Assembly: GCA_963716215.1 (NCBI GenBank)
Contig: OY970298.1
Span: 2,232,001-2,296,000 of the forward strand
DNA length: 64,000 nt
DNA from: JACVRW01 sp963716215
GTDB taxonomy: Bacteria > Actinomycetota > Thermoleophilia > Solirubrobacterales > Thermoleophilaceae
Reading direction: 5' to 3'
The translations under genes and the position numbers were made by a program. Within the stretch, counting starts at the first letter, position 1, and each line of letters begins with the position of its first letter. A model generated the notes under the pieces. It saw only the letters and a list, made by a program, of their open reading frames with translations. It was not told the origin of the DNA and ran no database searches. This document shows, piece after piece, positions 16,058-24,556 of the stretch.

Positions 16058-17130
16058 ACGAGACCGCCCCGCTGGTCGAGGTCGACCACCTCAAGGTCTT
16101 CTTCCCGATCAAGCAGGGAATCCTGATCGAGCGCGAGGTGGCCCGCGTACACGCCGTCAACGACGTGACCCTGTCGATCGCCGAGGGGGAGACCCTCGGC
16201 CTCGTCGGCGAGTCCGGCTGCGGGAAGACGACGATGTCGCGCACGATCATGCGCCTGATCGACTCCACCGAAGGGTCGATCAGCTTCCGCGGCAAGGACG
16301 TGACCAAGGCCGGCCGCAAGGAGATGCAGCCGCTGCGCCGCGAGATGCAGATGGTCTTCCAGGACCCGTTCGCCTCGCTCAACCCGCGCAAGCGCGTGGG
16401 CCAGATCATCGGCCAGCCGCTGCGCCTCCACGGCAGCGACCGCAAGCAGGTCGAGCCGCAGGTGCGTGCGCTGCTCGACAAGGTCGGCCTGCACCCCGAG
16501 CACATCAACCGCTACCCGCACGAGTTCTCCGGGGGTCAGCGCCAGCGCATCGGCGTGGCGCGCGCGCTGGCGCTGGAGCCGCGCCTGATCGTGCTGGATG
16601 AGCCCGTGTCGGCGCTCGACGTGTCGGTGCAGGCCCAGATCATCAACCTGCTCGACGACCTCCAGGACGACTTCAAGCTGACCTACCTGTTCGTGGCGCA
16701 CGACCTCTCGGTGGTGCGCCACGTGTCCGACCGGATCGCGGTGATGTACCTGGGCAAGTTGATGGAGGTCTCGCCGGCGGAGGAGCTCTACACGAAGCCG
16801 ATCCATCCGTACACGAGCGCGCTTCTGGCGGCGATCCCGATCCCGGATCCGCGCGAGAACCGTCGGCGCGAGCGCGTGGTCGTCTCGGGCGAGCCCCCCA
16901 ACCCGATCAACCCGCCCTCGGGCTGCGTCTTCCATCCGCGCTGCCCGCGCGCCACGGACGTGTGCCGTACCGAAGAGCCCCCGCTGATGCGCTACCCCGA
17001 CGGCCACCTGGCCGCGTGCCATCACCCGATGAACGTGACCGAGACGGAGGTGCGGGCGTCCGAACGCGACCCCGCAAGCCCGAGCTCGGCCGGCGACGCA
17101 CTGCCGGATCTCGCCGCGACAGCGGCCTAG
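16054..17130 (+). CDS. Peptide ABC transporter ATP-binding protein, DppF/OppF type
   Basis: 358 residues from GTG 16054. It has Walker A GESGCGKTT, Q-loop FQDPFASLNPRKRV, signature FSGGQRQRIG, Walker B LIVLDEPVSALD and HDLSVVRH, followed by the C-terminal cysteine motif CVFHPRCPRATDVC. An acidic Ser/Ala-rich tail of about 30 residues follows. This is the last gene of the five-gene importer operon. Two tandem intrinsic terminators follow within 95 bp, closing the transcript. Confidence 0.95.
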   Translation: MNETAPLVEVDHLKVFFPIKQGILIEREVARVHAVNDVTLSIAEGETLGLVGESGCGKTTMSRTIMRLIDSTEGSISFRGKDVTKAGRKEMQPLRREMQMVFQDPFASLNPRKRVGQIIGQPLRLHGSDRKQVEPQVRALLDKVGLHPEHINRYPHEFSGGQRQRIGVARALALEPRLIVLDEPVSALDVSVQAQIINLLDDLQDDFKLTYLFVAHDLSVVRHVSDRIAVMYLGKLMEVSPAEELYTKPIHPYTSALLAAIPIPDPRENRRRERVVVSGEPPNPINPPSGCVFHPRCPRATDVCRTEEPPLMRYPDGHLAACHHPMNVTETEVRASERDPASPSSAGDALPDLAATAA

Positions 17131-17170
17131 CGCCGCCGTCGGCGCTCGCGCGCCGGCTCCTTCTTACGGA

Positions 17171-17190
17171 CCCCCCCATTCGGGGGTTTT
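17171..17190 (+). terminator. Intrinsic terminator 1 of the peptide-importer operon
   Basis: CCCCC (17173-17177), loop ATTC, GGGGG (17182-17186) and TTTT (17187-17190) form a classic stem and T-tract 41 bp after the dppF-type stop. Confidence 0.85.
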
Positions 17191-17205
17191 GGCGCTGGAA
17201 ATCGG

Positions 17206-17221
17206 GCCCTTCGGGGCTTTT
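17206..17221 (+). terminator. Intrinsic terminator 2 (UUCG-capped)
   Basis: GCCC, TTCG loop, GGGC, TTTT. It is short but ideal in form. Lying 16 bp after the first terminator, it insulates the small transcription unit that begins just downstream. Confidence 0.7.
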
Positions 17222-17243
17222 GCACAAGTTCCTGCAAAAAAGC

Positions 17244-17272
17244 GTGACAAAGTCTCCGCAAGCTCCTATAGT
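17244..17272 (+). promoter_or_regulatory. Strong housekeeping promoter of the small RNA unit
   Basis: GTGACA (17244-17249), 17-nt spacer, TATAGT (17267-17272), set in an AT-rich patch. This is the best sigma-70 match in the window. Predicted transcription start near 17279. Confidence 0.7.
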
Positions 17273-17343
17273 CGACCTCGTCAGGCAGCAGTTCGGAGCT
17301 TGAAGCCCGTGCATACTCGCTAGGAACCCTCCGGAGGCCATAC

Positions 17344-17361
17344 ATGGTTTACCGTCACTAG
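17344..17361 (+). CDS. Five-codon micro-ORF MVYRH
   Basis: ATG-GTT-TAC-CGT-CAC-TAG. GGAGG at 17333-17337 ends 6 nt before the ATG, an optimal Shine-Dalgarno placement that is better than that of most real genes here. The ORF ends 11 nt before the terminator stem. The peptide could be incidental, with ribosome binding itself being the function, or a leader-type sensor of His/Arg/Tyr charging. No downstream structural gene lies before the terminator. Confidence 0.45.
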   Translation: MVYRH

Positions 17362-17372
17362 AGATTGATTTT

Positions 17373-17402
17373 GGGGCCGCGCTCAGCGCGGCCCCAGTTT
17401 TT
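17373..17402 (+). terminator. Intrinsic terminator of the small RNA unit
   Basis: GGGGCCGCGC (17373-17382), loop TCA, GCGCGGCCCC (17386-17395), then a T-run at 17398-17402. Confidence 0.85.
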
Positions 17403-17450
17403 CCGGGGCCCCCGTGGTTCCGGCCCTGAGGGCAAGTAGGGTGAGCCCGG

Positions 17451-18794
17451 TTGTCCCGCGCGATCGACCTTCTTCGCAAAGAACCCCGCGCGCGAGTCTT
17501 CTTCCTGGCGCTCGCGCAGTCGTCGCTGGGTACCGGCGCTGCGTATATCGCGCTCCTGGTAATCGCCTTCGACCGCTTCGACTCGGGCTGGGCGATCGGG
17601 TTGGTCCTGTTCGCGGACCTCGTGCCGTCGATGTTCCTAGGCCCCGTCTTCGGCGCCGCAGCCGACCGCTGGTCGCGGCGCACCTGCGTGGTCGTGGCGG
17701 ACATCATCCGCGCTTGGGCGTTCGTCGGGATCGCCGTGGTCGACGGCTTCGTGCCGACGGTGCTGCTGGCGATGGTCGCCGGCGCCGGGACCGGGCTGTT
17801 CACTCCGGCCGCGCTCGCATCGCTCCCGGGCCTCGTGGAGGAGAAGCGCCTGCCGGCCGCGACCGCGCTCTACGGCGCCCTGTCGGACATCGGCTTCATC
17901 GTCGGGCCCGCGATCGCCGCCGGCGCGTTCCTGATCGGGGGCCCGGAGGGGATCCTGTCGGCGAACGGAATCACCTTCGCGCTCTCGGGGCTGGCGCTCG
18001 TCTTCGTGCGCTTCGGCGAGGTGCCCGAGCGCGAGCAGAGCGAAGCACGAACCGGGCTGTTGCGCGAGGCGCGCGCGGGCATCCGCACGGTGCTCGCGAT
18101 GGCTGGCCTGCGCGCGGTGATCGTGGCCTCCGGCGCCATGCTGCTCGCGGCCGGTCTGTTCAACGTGGCCGAGCTGCCGCTCGTGCGCGACGACCTCGAC
18201 GCCGGCGATGCCGGCTTCGGCGTGCTGGCGGCGATCTACGGCCTCGGCTTCGTCGGGGGGTCGCTGTCCGGATCGAAGGGCGGCAAGCCGGCCGACCTCA
18301 AGCGCCGCTGGATGATCGGCTTGGCGGTGGTGAGCGTCGGCTTCGTGGCCTGCGGGGTGGCGCCCACGCTGCTCGCGGCAGCGCTCGCGTTCGCGCTCGC
18401 GGGTGTGGGCAACGGCTTGATCCTGGTCTACGAGCGCCTGCTGATCCAGGTCACCGTGCCGGACACGATGATGGCGCGCGTGTTCGGCGTGCGCGACGGC
18501 CTAACAGCGTGGGCCTTCGCCGCGGCGTTCCTTACGGCCGGGGCGCTGGTGGATGCCGTCGGGGCACGCGCCCTGATCGTGGTGGCGGGAGCGGGCGGCC
18601 TAGCGGTTTGGCTCGGTTCCCGGATCGTTCTTCGCAGCGCGTGGGAGGACGAGCCCGAGGAGCCGGATGATGGTGGCGACCCGGCGCTAACTCGGCGCCG
18701 CGGCACGTTCAGGGGTGGGCCGGTTCGCGAGGAGAGCGCGGACGCCGTCGGTGGTGGTGACGGCGGGGGCGCCCTGCTCGATCACACGCACTAG
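17451..18794 (+). CDS. Major facilitator superfamily transporter
   Basis: 447 residues from TTG 17451, preceded by a GGGTGAG ribosome-binding stretch. Twelve hydrophobic helices are distributed over residues 15-400. Between helices 2 and 3 lies the FGAAADRWSRRTCVVVADII loop, a variant of the MFS motif A. The protein resembles the MdfA/EntS-like actinobacterial drug or siderophore exporters, but the cargo cannot be assigned. The C-terminal 50 residues are acidic then Gly-rich and read through the end of the convergent HD-GYP gene: the two genes overlap by 108 bp, so this tail may be poorly conserved. Upstream DNA holds the small RNA unit and not an obvious promoter. Confidence 0.85.
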   Translation: MSRAIDLLRKEPRARVFFLALAQSSLGTGAAYIALLVIAFDRFDSGWAIGLVLFADLVPSMFLGPVFGAAADRWSRRTCVVVADIIRAWAFVGIAVVDGFVPTVLLAMVAGAGTGLFTPAALASLPGLVEEKRLPAATALYGALSDIGFIVGPAIAAGAFLIGGPEGILSANGITFALSGLALVFVRFGEVPEREQSEARTGLLREARAGIRTVLAMAGLRAVIVASGAMLLAAGLFNVAELPLVRDDLDAGDAGFGVLAAIYGLGFVGGSLSGSKGGKPADLKRRWMIGLAVVSVGFVACGVAPTLLAAALAFALAGVGNGLILVYERLLIQVTVPDTMMARVFGVRDGLTAWAFAAAFLTAGALVDAVGARALIVVAGAGGLAVWLGSRIVLRSAWEDEPEEPDDGGDPALTRRRGTFRGGPVREESADAVGGGDGGGALLDHTH

Positions 18795-20078
18795 GCCGGC
18801 CACGACCTTCGGGTCGAACTGTGTGCCGGCGTGGTCGACGAGCTCCTTGACGGCGGCCTCGGGCTTCATCGCCGCGCGGTAGGGGCGGTCGGTGGTCATG
18901 GCGTTGTAGGCGTCGCAGACGAAGACGATGCGGGCGGCCAGCGGGATCTGCTCGCCGGCGAGCTGGTCCGGGTAGCCCGTGCCGTCCCAGCGCTCGTGGC
19001 ACGAGCGCACGACCTCGCCGACGCGCCCGAGCAGGCCACCGACGCGATCGAGCATGAACTGGCCCTCGATCGTGTGGTGCTTGATGATCTCGAACTCGGG
19101 CTCGGTGAGCGCGGCGGGCTTGTGCAGGATCTCCTTGGGGATCGAGATCTTGCCGACGTCGTGGAGCATGGCGGCGAATTCGAGCTCCTGGCGGGCGTCG
19201 GCGCTGATCTCCATCTCGTCGGCCACCGCGTTGACCAGGTCCACGACGGACCGGGAGTGGTCGGCCGTGTACTCGTCCTCGTGCTCGAGCACGTCGGAGA
19301 GCAGCATGACCGTGCCGCGGTAGGCGCGGTTGAGCTCGAGGGCCGCGGCGTAGCGCGCCCAGCGCTCCTTCGAGAAGTTGTCGAGCATCCAGACGAGCGG
19401 CGCGATGACCACCAGCAGCACGAATGGCTCCTCCACCGCCACCAGCGTCGTGACGAAGGCCAGCGGCGAGAGGACGAGCTCAACGCGCGCGGCTCCGGTG
19501 AAGCCCTTGGCCAGCTCGGCGACGGGCACGTGCTGGAGCAGGCGGTTGTGGATGGTCGTGTAGGCGAAGTCGGTGACGAGCTGGCTGGCGAAGGCGAGCA
19601 GGTAGACGGGCCAGTCAGAGAGCGACGGATCACCGGGCGCGAGCGCCACCAGGACGAGCACCGGGGCCACGTAGCCCCACGAGTCCGCCAGCGGGCTCAG
19701 CCAGCGATCGCGCGACCAGCTTCCGCGCGCGAAGTCGGGGATCACCGACAGGCACCCCGACACCGCGATCAGGATCGGGATCAGGTTCAGCGGTCCGAGC
19801 AGCATCAGCGGCACGACCACGAGCTGCTCGGGCACCACGAAGCCGCCGCCGAACTCGAAGCGCACTCGCAGGACGGCCGCGTGGCCGATGACGAGGCCGA
19901 CGACCACCCAAATGCTGACGTGGCGTTCGTCTACTACGAGCAAGGCGATTGCCAGGGCGACGACCGAGTAGGCCGCCGCGAAGGCGACCGTTACCAGGCG
20001 CTCGCGCGCATCCATGCTGCGCGCACGGCGCTCGCGCGCCTCGCCGACCAGTTGCTCGGACGCCATCACCGCTCTCAT
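18687..20078 (-). CDS. HD-GYP domain protein (putative c-di-GMP phosphodiesterase) with membrane N-terminus
   Basis: 463 residues if started at the ATG complementing 20076-20078; ATG at 20066 or 20015 are alternatives and no strong RBS decides. Residues about 25-215 hold six or so hydrophobic helices, a membrane sensor module. The C-terminal half is a complete HD-GYP domain: HSRSVVDLVNAVADEM, MLHDVGKISIP (HD), HHTIEGQFML, CHERWDGTGYPD (GYP), GEQIPLAARIVFVCDAYNAM. It should hydrolyse c-di-GMP to pGpG or GMP at the cytoplasmic face. In this window it is the counterpart of the GGDEF cyclase at 53.8 kb. Confidence 0.9.
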   Translation of the reverse strand: MRAVMASEQLVGEARERRARSMDARERLVTVAFAAAYSVVALAIALLVVDERHVSIWVVVGLVIGHAAVLRVRFEFGGGFVVPEQLVVVPLMLLGPLNLIPILIAVSGCLSVIPDFARGSWSRDRWLSPLADSWGYVAPVLVLVALAPGDPSLSDWPVYLLAFASQLVTDFAYTTIHNRLLQHVPVAELAKGFTGAARVELVLSPLAFVTTLVAVEEPFVLLVVIAPLVWMLDNFSKERWARYAAALELNRAYRGTVMLLSDVLEHEDEYTADHSRSVVDLVNAVADEMEISADARQELEFAAMLHDVGKISIPKEILHKPAALTEPEFEIIKHHTIEGQFMLDRVGGLLGRVGEVVRSCHERWDGTGYPDQLAGEQIPLAARIVFVCDAYNAMTTDRPYRAAMKPEAAVKELVDHAGTQFDPKVVAGLVRVIEQGAPAVTTTDGVRALLANRPTPERAAAPS

Positions 20079-20221
20079 CGTCCAGATCACGGGGGTAGCG
20101 AGAGGGGCGCACATGCAATGCACACCTTTGGGGGGCAAACCTCCATCTGCACGGCAGCCTTTGGAGGAATCTGGGCGGAACTTGCACGAATAGGGCGCTC
20201 TGCACGCGCCGTTGCGGGTCC

Positions 20222-20227
20222 TAGACT
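20222..20227 (+). promoter_or_regulatory. -10 element TAGACT of the alaS operon
   Basis: TAGACT ends 8 nt before the alaS ATG, giving a leaderless or nearly leaderless message. The -35 is weak. The gap to the divergent HD-GYP gene (20079-20235) also contains CCTTTGGAGG and GGGGGGCAAACCTCC, which form short inverted repeats of unknown role. Confidence 0.45.
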
Positions 20228-20235
20228 CCAGCGCC

Positions 20236-22869
20236 ATGAAGGCGGCCGAGATCCGCGAGCAGTTCCTATCGTTCTTCGAGGGGCGCGATCACCTCCGTCT
20301 GCCGTCGGCGTCGCTGGTTCCATCGGTCCACGATCCGTCGGTCCTACTCACGACAGCCGGCATGCAACCGCTGAAGCCCTATTTCCGGGGTGAGGAGGAG
20401 CCGCCGCGGCGGCGGCTGACCACCTGCCAGAAGAGCTTCCGGACCGTGGACATCGAGGTAGTGGGCACCACCAAGCGGCACCTCACGTTCTTCGAGATGC
20501 TCGGCAACTTCTCGGTCGGGGACTACTTCAAGCAGGGCGCTGCGGAGTTCGCGTGGGAGCTGTCGACGCAGGGCTTCGGGCTGGAGCCCGAGAGCATCTG
20601 GATCACCGTGTTCGGCGGCGACGCCGACGTGGGTCTCGGCCCCGACGAGGAGGCGATCGAGTGCTGGCGCTCGATCGGGATCCCCGAGGAGCGCATCGTG
20701 CTGCTCGGGCGCGACGACAACTTCTGGCAGTCCGGCCCGACCGGGCCCTGCGGCCCCTGCTCCGAGCTCTACCTCGACCGCGGGCCGCAGTTCGGCGGCG
20801 AGGAGGACCGCCCCGGCGACGACACCGAGCGCTTCCTCGAGTACTGGAACCTCGTGTTCATGCAGTACGAGCTGCACGAGGACGGCTCGCTGAGCGAGCT
20901 GCCCATGAAGAACATCGATACGGGCCTGGGGGTGGAGCGCATGGCGGCGATCCTCCAGGGCGTCGAGTCGGTGTTCGAGACGGACATCATCCGGCCGGTG
21001 GTGGCGTTCGGCGAGCAGCGCTCCGGCCGCTCCTGGGGACAGGACTTCGAGACCACCCGAGCGCTCGGCGTGCTCGCCGACCACGGCCGCGGGGGAGCGT
21101 TCCTGCTGGCCGACGGCGTGGTCCCGTCCAACGAGGACCGCGGCTACGTGCTGCGGCGGATCATGCGCCGCGCGATGCGCCAGGGCCACGTGCTCGGCAT
21201 CGAGGGTCCGTTCCTGGCTGAGCTCTACGAGCGCGTCGCCGAGACGATGGGGGACGCCTACCCCGAGCTGAGGCGCGAATGGGCGACCATCGAGCGCTGG
21301 GCGCGGGCCGAGGAGGAGAGCTTCAGCCGCACGCTCGAGCAGGGCGAGCGGCTGCTCTCGGAGCTGATCGACCAGGCCAAGGCCGAGCAGACCGCGTGGG
21401 TCTCCGCCGACGACGCCTTCCAGCTCCACGACACCTACGGCTTCCCCTACGAGATGACCAAGGAGCTGCTCGCCGAGGAGGGGTTGTCGGTCGACGACCA
21501 GGGCTTCGAGGAGCTGATGGAGCAGGCGCGCGAGGTGTCGCGGCGCGGCGGCGCGCACGCCACGGCCGGCGCCGGGAGAGAGCTGCACGTGAGCCACGAG
21601 GACGTGCAGCGCTTCGCGCGCGACGCCGGCTTCCGCACGCGCTTCGTGGGCTACGAGACGACCGAGGCCGACACCGTGCTGCGTGTAGCGGAGCGGGCCA
21701 ACGGCTGGGTGCTCGCGAAGCTCGAGGAGTCGCCGTTCTATCCGGAGGGCGGCGGTCAGGTGTCCGACAGCGGGGTGGTCGAGACCCCGGGTGGGCGCGC
21801 GCGTGTGGCGGACGTGTACCGCCTCGGCGACGACCAGGCGCTGGCGCTCGAGCCGCTCGAGGGCGAGATCGGCCCCGGCGAGCCGGTGCGCGCCGTGGTC
21901 GAGCGCGGGGAGCGCCTGGCCACGATGCGCAACCACACCGCGACCCACCTGCTGCACGCCGCGCTGCGGGAGGCGCTCGGCACCCACGTGCGCCAGGCCG
22001 GCTCATACGTCGGCCCGGACAAGCTGCGCTTCGACTTCACCCACGGCGCGCGGCTCACCGAGGACGAGCTGGCAGAGGTGGAGGAGCGGGTGTCGGGCTG
22101 GATCACAGCCAGCCACCCGGTGCGGGCGATCGAGACGACGCGCGACGAGGCGGAGCGGCTCGGTGCGATGGCTCTGTTTGGCGAGAAGTACGGCGACTGG
22201 GTGCGGATGGTGGAGATCGATTCGGTCTCGAGGGAGCTGTGCGGCGGCACTCATGTCGGGGCCACCGGCGAGCTGGGCCTGTTCCACCTCGTGAACGAGA
22301 GCTCGAGCGCCTCCAACGTGCGTCGCATCGAGGCGGTCACCGGTCCAGTGAGCGTCGAGCTGTTCCGCGAGCGCACCGAGCGCCTCGTCGAGCTGTCACG
22401 GCTGCTGCGGGTGCCCGAGGACTCCGTGGTGGGGGCCGTCGAGCGCCTGAGCGATCGCGTCAAGGAGCTGGAGCGCGGCGGTGGCGGACCGGACCGCGGC
22501 GTGGCCGACGGGCTCGTGGAAGGGGCCGGCGACGTTGGCGGAGTGCGCGTGGTCGTCGAGGCCGTCAGCGCGCCCGACACGAAGGCGCTGCTGGCGCTGT
22601 CCGACGCCGTGCGCCAGCGCCTCGGCGAGGCGGTGGTGGTGCTGGGCACCGCCGTCGACGGGCGCGTCCACCTGGTGGCGAACGTGGCGCCCGAGGTGGT
22701 CGAGCGCGGGGTGAAGGCCGGTGACGTGGTGCGCGCGGCGGCCGAGGTGGCCGGCGGCGGGGGCGGCGGGCGCGACACGATGGCGCAGGCCGGTGGCCGC
22801 GACCCCGAGAAGCTTCCTGAGGCGCTGGTCACCGCCCGCGCGGCGATCGAGCAGGCACTGCAGGGCTGA
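20236..22869 (+). CDS. alaS: Alanyl-tRNA synthetase
   Basis: 877 residues. The class II catalytic core is complete: IREQFLSFFEGRDHLRLPSA, FRTVDIEVVGTTKRHLTFFEM, GPCGPCSELY and LPMKNIDTGLGVERM. The editing domain carries the zinc motif HTATHLLHAAL...CGGTHV with the catalytic-site histidines and cysteine. The C-terminal DHHA1-like C-Ala region ends GGGGGGRDTMAQAGG. It charges tRNA-Ala and clears mischarged Ser/Gly. It heads a tight operon: the next gene (ruvX) starts on the last base of its stop codon. The alaS-ruvX-mltG-aroE-pil order recurs in related actinobacteria. Confidence 0.97.
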   Translation: MKAAEIREQFLSFFEGRDHLRLPSASLVPSVHDPSVLLTTAGMQPLKPYFRGEEEPPRRRLTTCQKSFRTVDIEVVGTTKRHLTFFEMLGNFSVGDYFKQGAAEFAWELSTQGFGLEPESIWITVFGGDADVGLGPDEEAIECWRSIGIPEERIVLLGRDDNFWQSGPTGPCGPCSELYLDRGPQFGGEEDRPGDDTERFLEYWNLVFMQYELHEDGSLSELPMKNIDTGLGVERMAAILQGVESVFETDIIRPVVAFGEQRSGRSWGQDFETTRALGVLADHGRGGAFLLADGVVPSNEDRGYVLRRIMRRAMRQGHVLGIEGPFLAELYERVAETMGDAYPELRREWATIERWARAEEESFSRTLEQGERLLSELIDQAKAEQTAWVSADDAFQLHDTYGFPYEMTKELLAEEGLSVDDQGFEELMEQAREVSRRGGAHATAGAGRELHVSHEDVQRFARDAGFRTRFVGYETTEADTVLRVAERANGWVLAKLEESPFYPEGGGQVSDSGVVETPGGRARVADVYRLGDDQALALEPLEGEIGPGEPVRAVVERGERLATMRNHTATHLLHAALREALGTHVRQAGSYVGPDKLRFDFTHGARLTEDELAEVEERVSGWITASHPVRAIETTRDEAERLGAMALFGEKYGDWVRMVEIDSVSRELCGGTHVGATGELGLFHLVNESSSASNVRRIEAVTGPVSVELFRERTERLVELSRLLRVPEDSVVGAVERLSDRVKELERGGGGPDRGVADGLVEGAGDVGGVRVVVEAVSAPDTKALLALSDAVRQRLGEAVVVLGTAVDGRVHLVANVAPEVVERGVKAGDVVRAAAEVAGGGGGGRDTMAQAGGRDPEKLPEALVTARAAIEQALQG

Positions 22870-23270
22870 TGGCGCGCGTGCTTGCCCTCGACCACGGGTC
22901 GGCCCGCTGCGGCTGCGCGGTCTCGGATCCGTCGGGCACCCTCGCCACGCCGCTGCCCCCCGTGGAGCGGCCGGACACCAAGAAGGGGCTCGCCGCTGTG
23001 GCGCAGGTGGTGGAGCAGCACGCCGCCGAGCGCGTCGTGGTCGGGCTCCCGCTGACGCTGCGCGGCGAGCACGGCGAGCAGGCCGACGCGGCCCGGGCGT
23101 TTGCCGAGCGGCTGTCGCGGAGAGTGAACGTCCCTGTGGAGCTGCACGACGAGCGCCTCACCACGCGGCTCGCCGAGCGCACAGGCGGGGGAGGGGACGA
23201 GGATTCTCGTGCCGCCGCTCACCTGCTCGAGAGCTATCTGGCCCGCGTCGCCCCGGGCCCGCCCGCGTGA
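22869..23270 (+). CDS. ruvX: Holliday junction resolvase-like protein RuvX/YqgF
   Basis: 133 residues. The RNase-H-like fold is shown by LALDHGSARCGCAVSDP (first catalytic Asp), VVVGLPLTLRGEHGEQA, and VELHDERLTTRLAE (Glu and the DER-T motif), with the final acidic DEDSRAAAHLLESYL. Family members are implicated in processing the 5' end of pre-16S rRNA, possibly also in recombination. The start overlaps the alaS stop (TGATG), and its own stop overlaps the mltG GTG, so translation is coupled through all three genes. Confidence 0.93.
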   Translation: MARVLALDHGSARCGCAVSDPSGTLATPLPPVERPDTKKGLAAVAQVVEQHAAERVVVGLPLTLRGEHGEQADAARAFAERLSRRVNVPVELHDERLTTRLAERTGGGGDEDSRAAAHLLESYLARVAPGPPA

Positions 23271-24556
23271 CCGGCCGCTCGCCCGAAGAGCGCGAGGCCG
23301 CACGCCGCGAGCGCGACGCTCGCCGGGCGGCGCGCAAGGCCAGGCGCCGCGGCCAGCCGCCGCCGCCAGTCGAGCCGCCTCCCGCCGCCGCCCCGACCGC
23401 CACGCGCGACTGGCTCGCCGAGGCGGAAGCGCTAACGGGCGCCCCGGGACCAGACGGCCCGGCCTTCGACGGGCACGTTCCGCCCCCAGTCCGCGGACCG
23501 GTGCGCGCCCGGCCCGCCCGCCCGCGCTGGGGGCGGCTGCTCGCGCTGGGCGCCCTGATCGCCGTGATCGCCGGCCTGGGCTGGTTTGCGATCTCGCTGT
23601 TCCAGCCCCTGAAGGGCGACGGCGAGGGCGAGGTGGGCGTGGTGATCCCGACCGGCGCGAGCCTGGGTGAGATCGCCGACCTGCTCGAACGCGAGGGCGT
23701 GGTGTCCAGCGCGTCGTTCTTCCAGCTGCGCGCCCGCCTGGCCGGCCGCAGCGACCAGCTCAAGCCGGGCCGCTACCGGCTGGCCCGCGACATGAGCTAC
23801 GTCGCGGTGCTCGACGAGCTCGAGCAGGGTCTCCCGCCGGACGTGGTGCAGGTCACGATCCCCGAGGGGCGCTCGCGCCGCGAGATCGCGCCGCTGGTCA
23901 AGCGCCTGCGGGGCAACTACATCAGGGCCACGCGGCGCAGCCCGGCACTGAACCCGCGCGAGTACGGCGCCAAGGGCGCGCGCAGCCTCGAGGGCTTCCT
24001 GTTCCCGGCGACCTACGAGCTGAAGAAGGGCCAGTCGGTGCGCAGGCTCGTGCGGCACCAGCTGGATGCCTTCGAGCGCAACTTCGACACCGTCAACCTG
24101 CGCTATGCCCGCCGCCGCAACCTGACCCCCTACGACGTGCTGATCATCGCGTCGCTGGTGGAGCGCGAGGCCGCGATCGCCAAAGAGCGGCCGATCATCG
24201 CCTCGGTGATCTACAACCGGCTCAAGAACGACATCCGGCTGGACATCGACGCGACGGTCCGCTTCGTCACCGGGAACTGGACCAAGCCGCTGAGGGTCTC
24301 GGAGCTGCAGAACCCGAGCCCGTACAACACCCGCGTCCACGCGGGCCTGCCGCCCGGGCCGATCGGCAACCCCGGGCTGGCCTCGATCAAGGCCGCCGCC
24401 CGCCCGGCCAAGACCGACTACCTGTTCTACGTCGCCGCGGTCTGCGGCAACGGCAAGCATCGGTTCGCAGCCACCGATGCCGAGTTCCAGCGCTACGTGG
24501 ACCAGTACAACAGCGAGCGCGACAAGCGCGGCGGCAAGTCGCCGACCGAGTGTTGA
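23267..24556 (+). CDS. mltG: Endolytic murein transglycosylase MltG
   Basis: 429 residues from GTG 23267. A long cytoplasmic N-terminus rich in Arg, Ala and Pro (residues 1-85) leads into one membrane helix (LLALGALIAVIAGLGWFAIS). The periplasmic part has a LysM-like subdomain (VVIPTGASLGEIADLLEREG) and the YceG catalytic domain: SLEGFLFPATYEL, ASLVEREAAIAKERPIIASV with the catalytic Glu, YNTRVHAGLPPGPIGNPG. It cuts nascent glycan strands and helps set chain length. The gene overlaps both neighbours. Confidence 0.95.
   Translation: MTGRSPEEREAARRERDARRAARKARRRGQPPPPVEPPPAAAPTATRDWLAEAEALTGAPGPDGPAFDGHVPPPVRGPVRARPARPRWGRLLALGALIAVIAGLGWFAISLFQPLKGDGEGEVGVVIPTGASLGEIADLLEREGVVSSASFFQLRARLAGRSDQLKPGRYRLARDMSYVAVLDELEQGLPPDVVQVTIPEGRSRREIAPLVKRLRGNYIRATRRSPALNPREYGAKGARSLEGFLFPATYELKKGQSVRRLVRHQLDAFERNFDTVNLRYARRRNLTPYDVLIIASLVEREAAIAKERPIIASVIYNRLKNDIRLDIDATVRFVTGNWTKPLRVSELQNPSPYNTRVHAGLPPGPIGNPGLASIKAAARPAKTDYLFYVAAVCGNGKHRFAATDAEFQRYVDQYNSERDKRGGKSPTEC

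Larger units (their letters stand above)
17279..17402 (+). ncRNA. Putative small RNA / micro-mRNA of about 124 nt
   Basis: This self-contained unit is bounded by a strong promoter upstream and a 10-bp-stem intrinsic terminator at 17373-17402. The RNA contains a CCTCCGGAGG palindrome that includes a perfect Shine-Dalgarno core, and a 5-codon ORF. It does not look like tmRNA, SRP RNA, RNase P RNA, 6S RNA or a tRNA, and I do not recognise it as a named actinobacterial RNA. Either a regulatory RNA with a translated micropeptide or an RNA whose SD recruits ribosomes is possible. It lies between two convergent-insulated neighbours with no gene it could simply lead into before the terminator. Confidence 0.6.

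Noticed and set aside
17131..17450. Extended protein gene starting at ATG 17344
   Set aside because: The frame stops after five codons and an intrinsic terminator follows; no other frame gives a protein-like continuation into the MFS gene.
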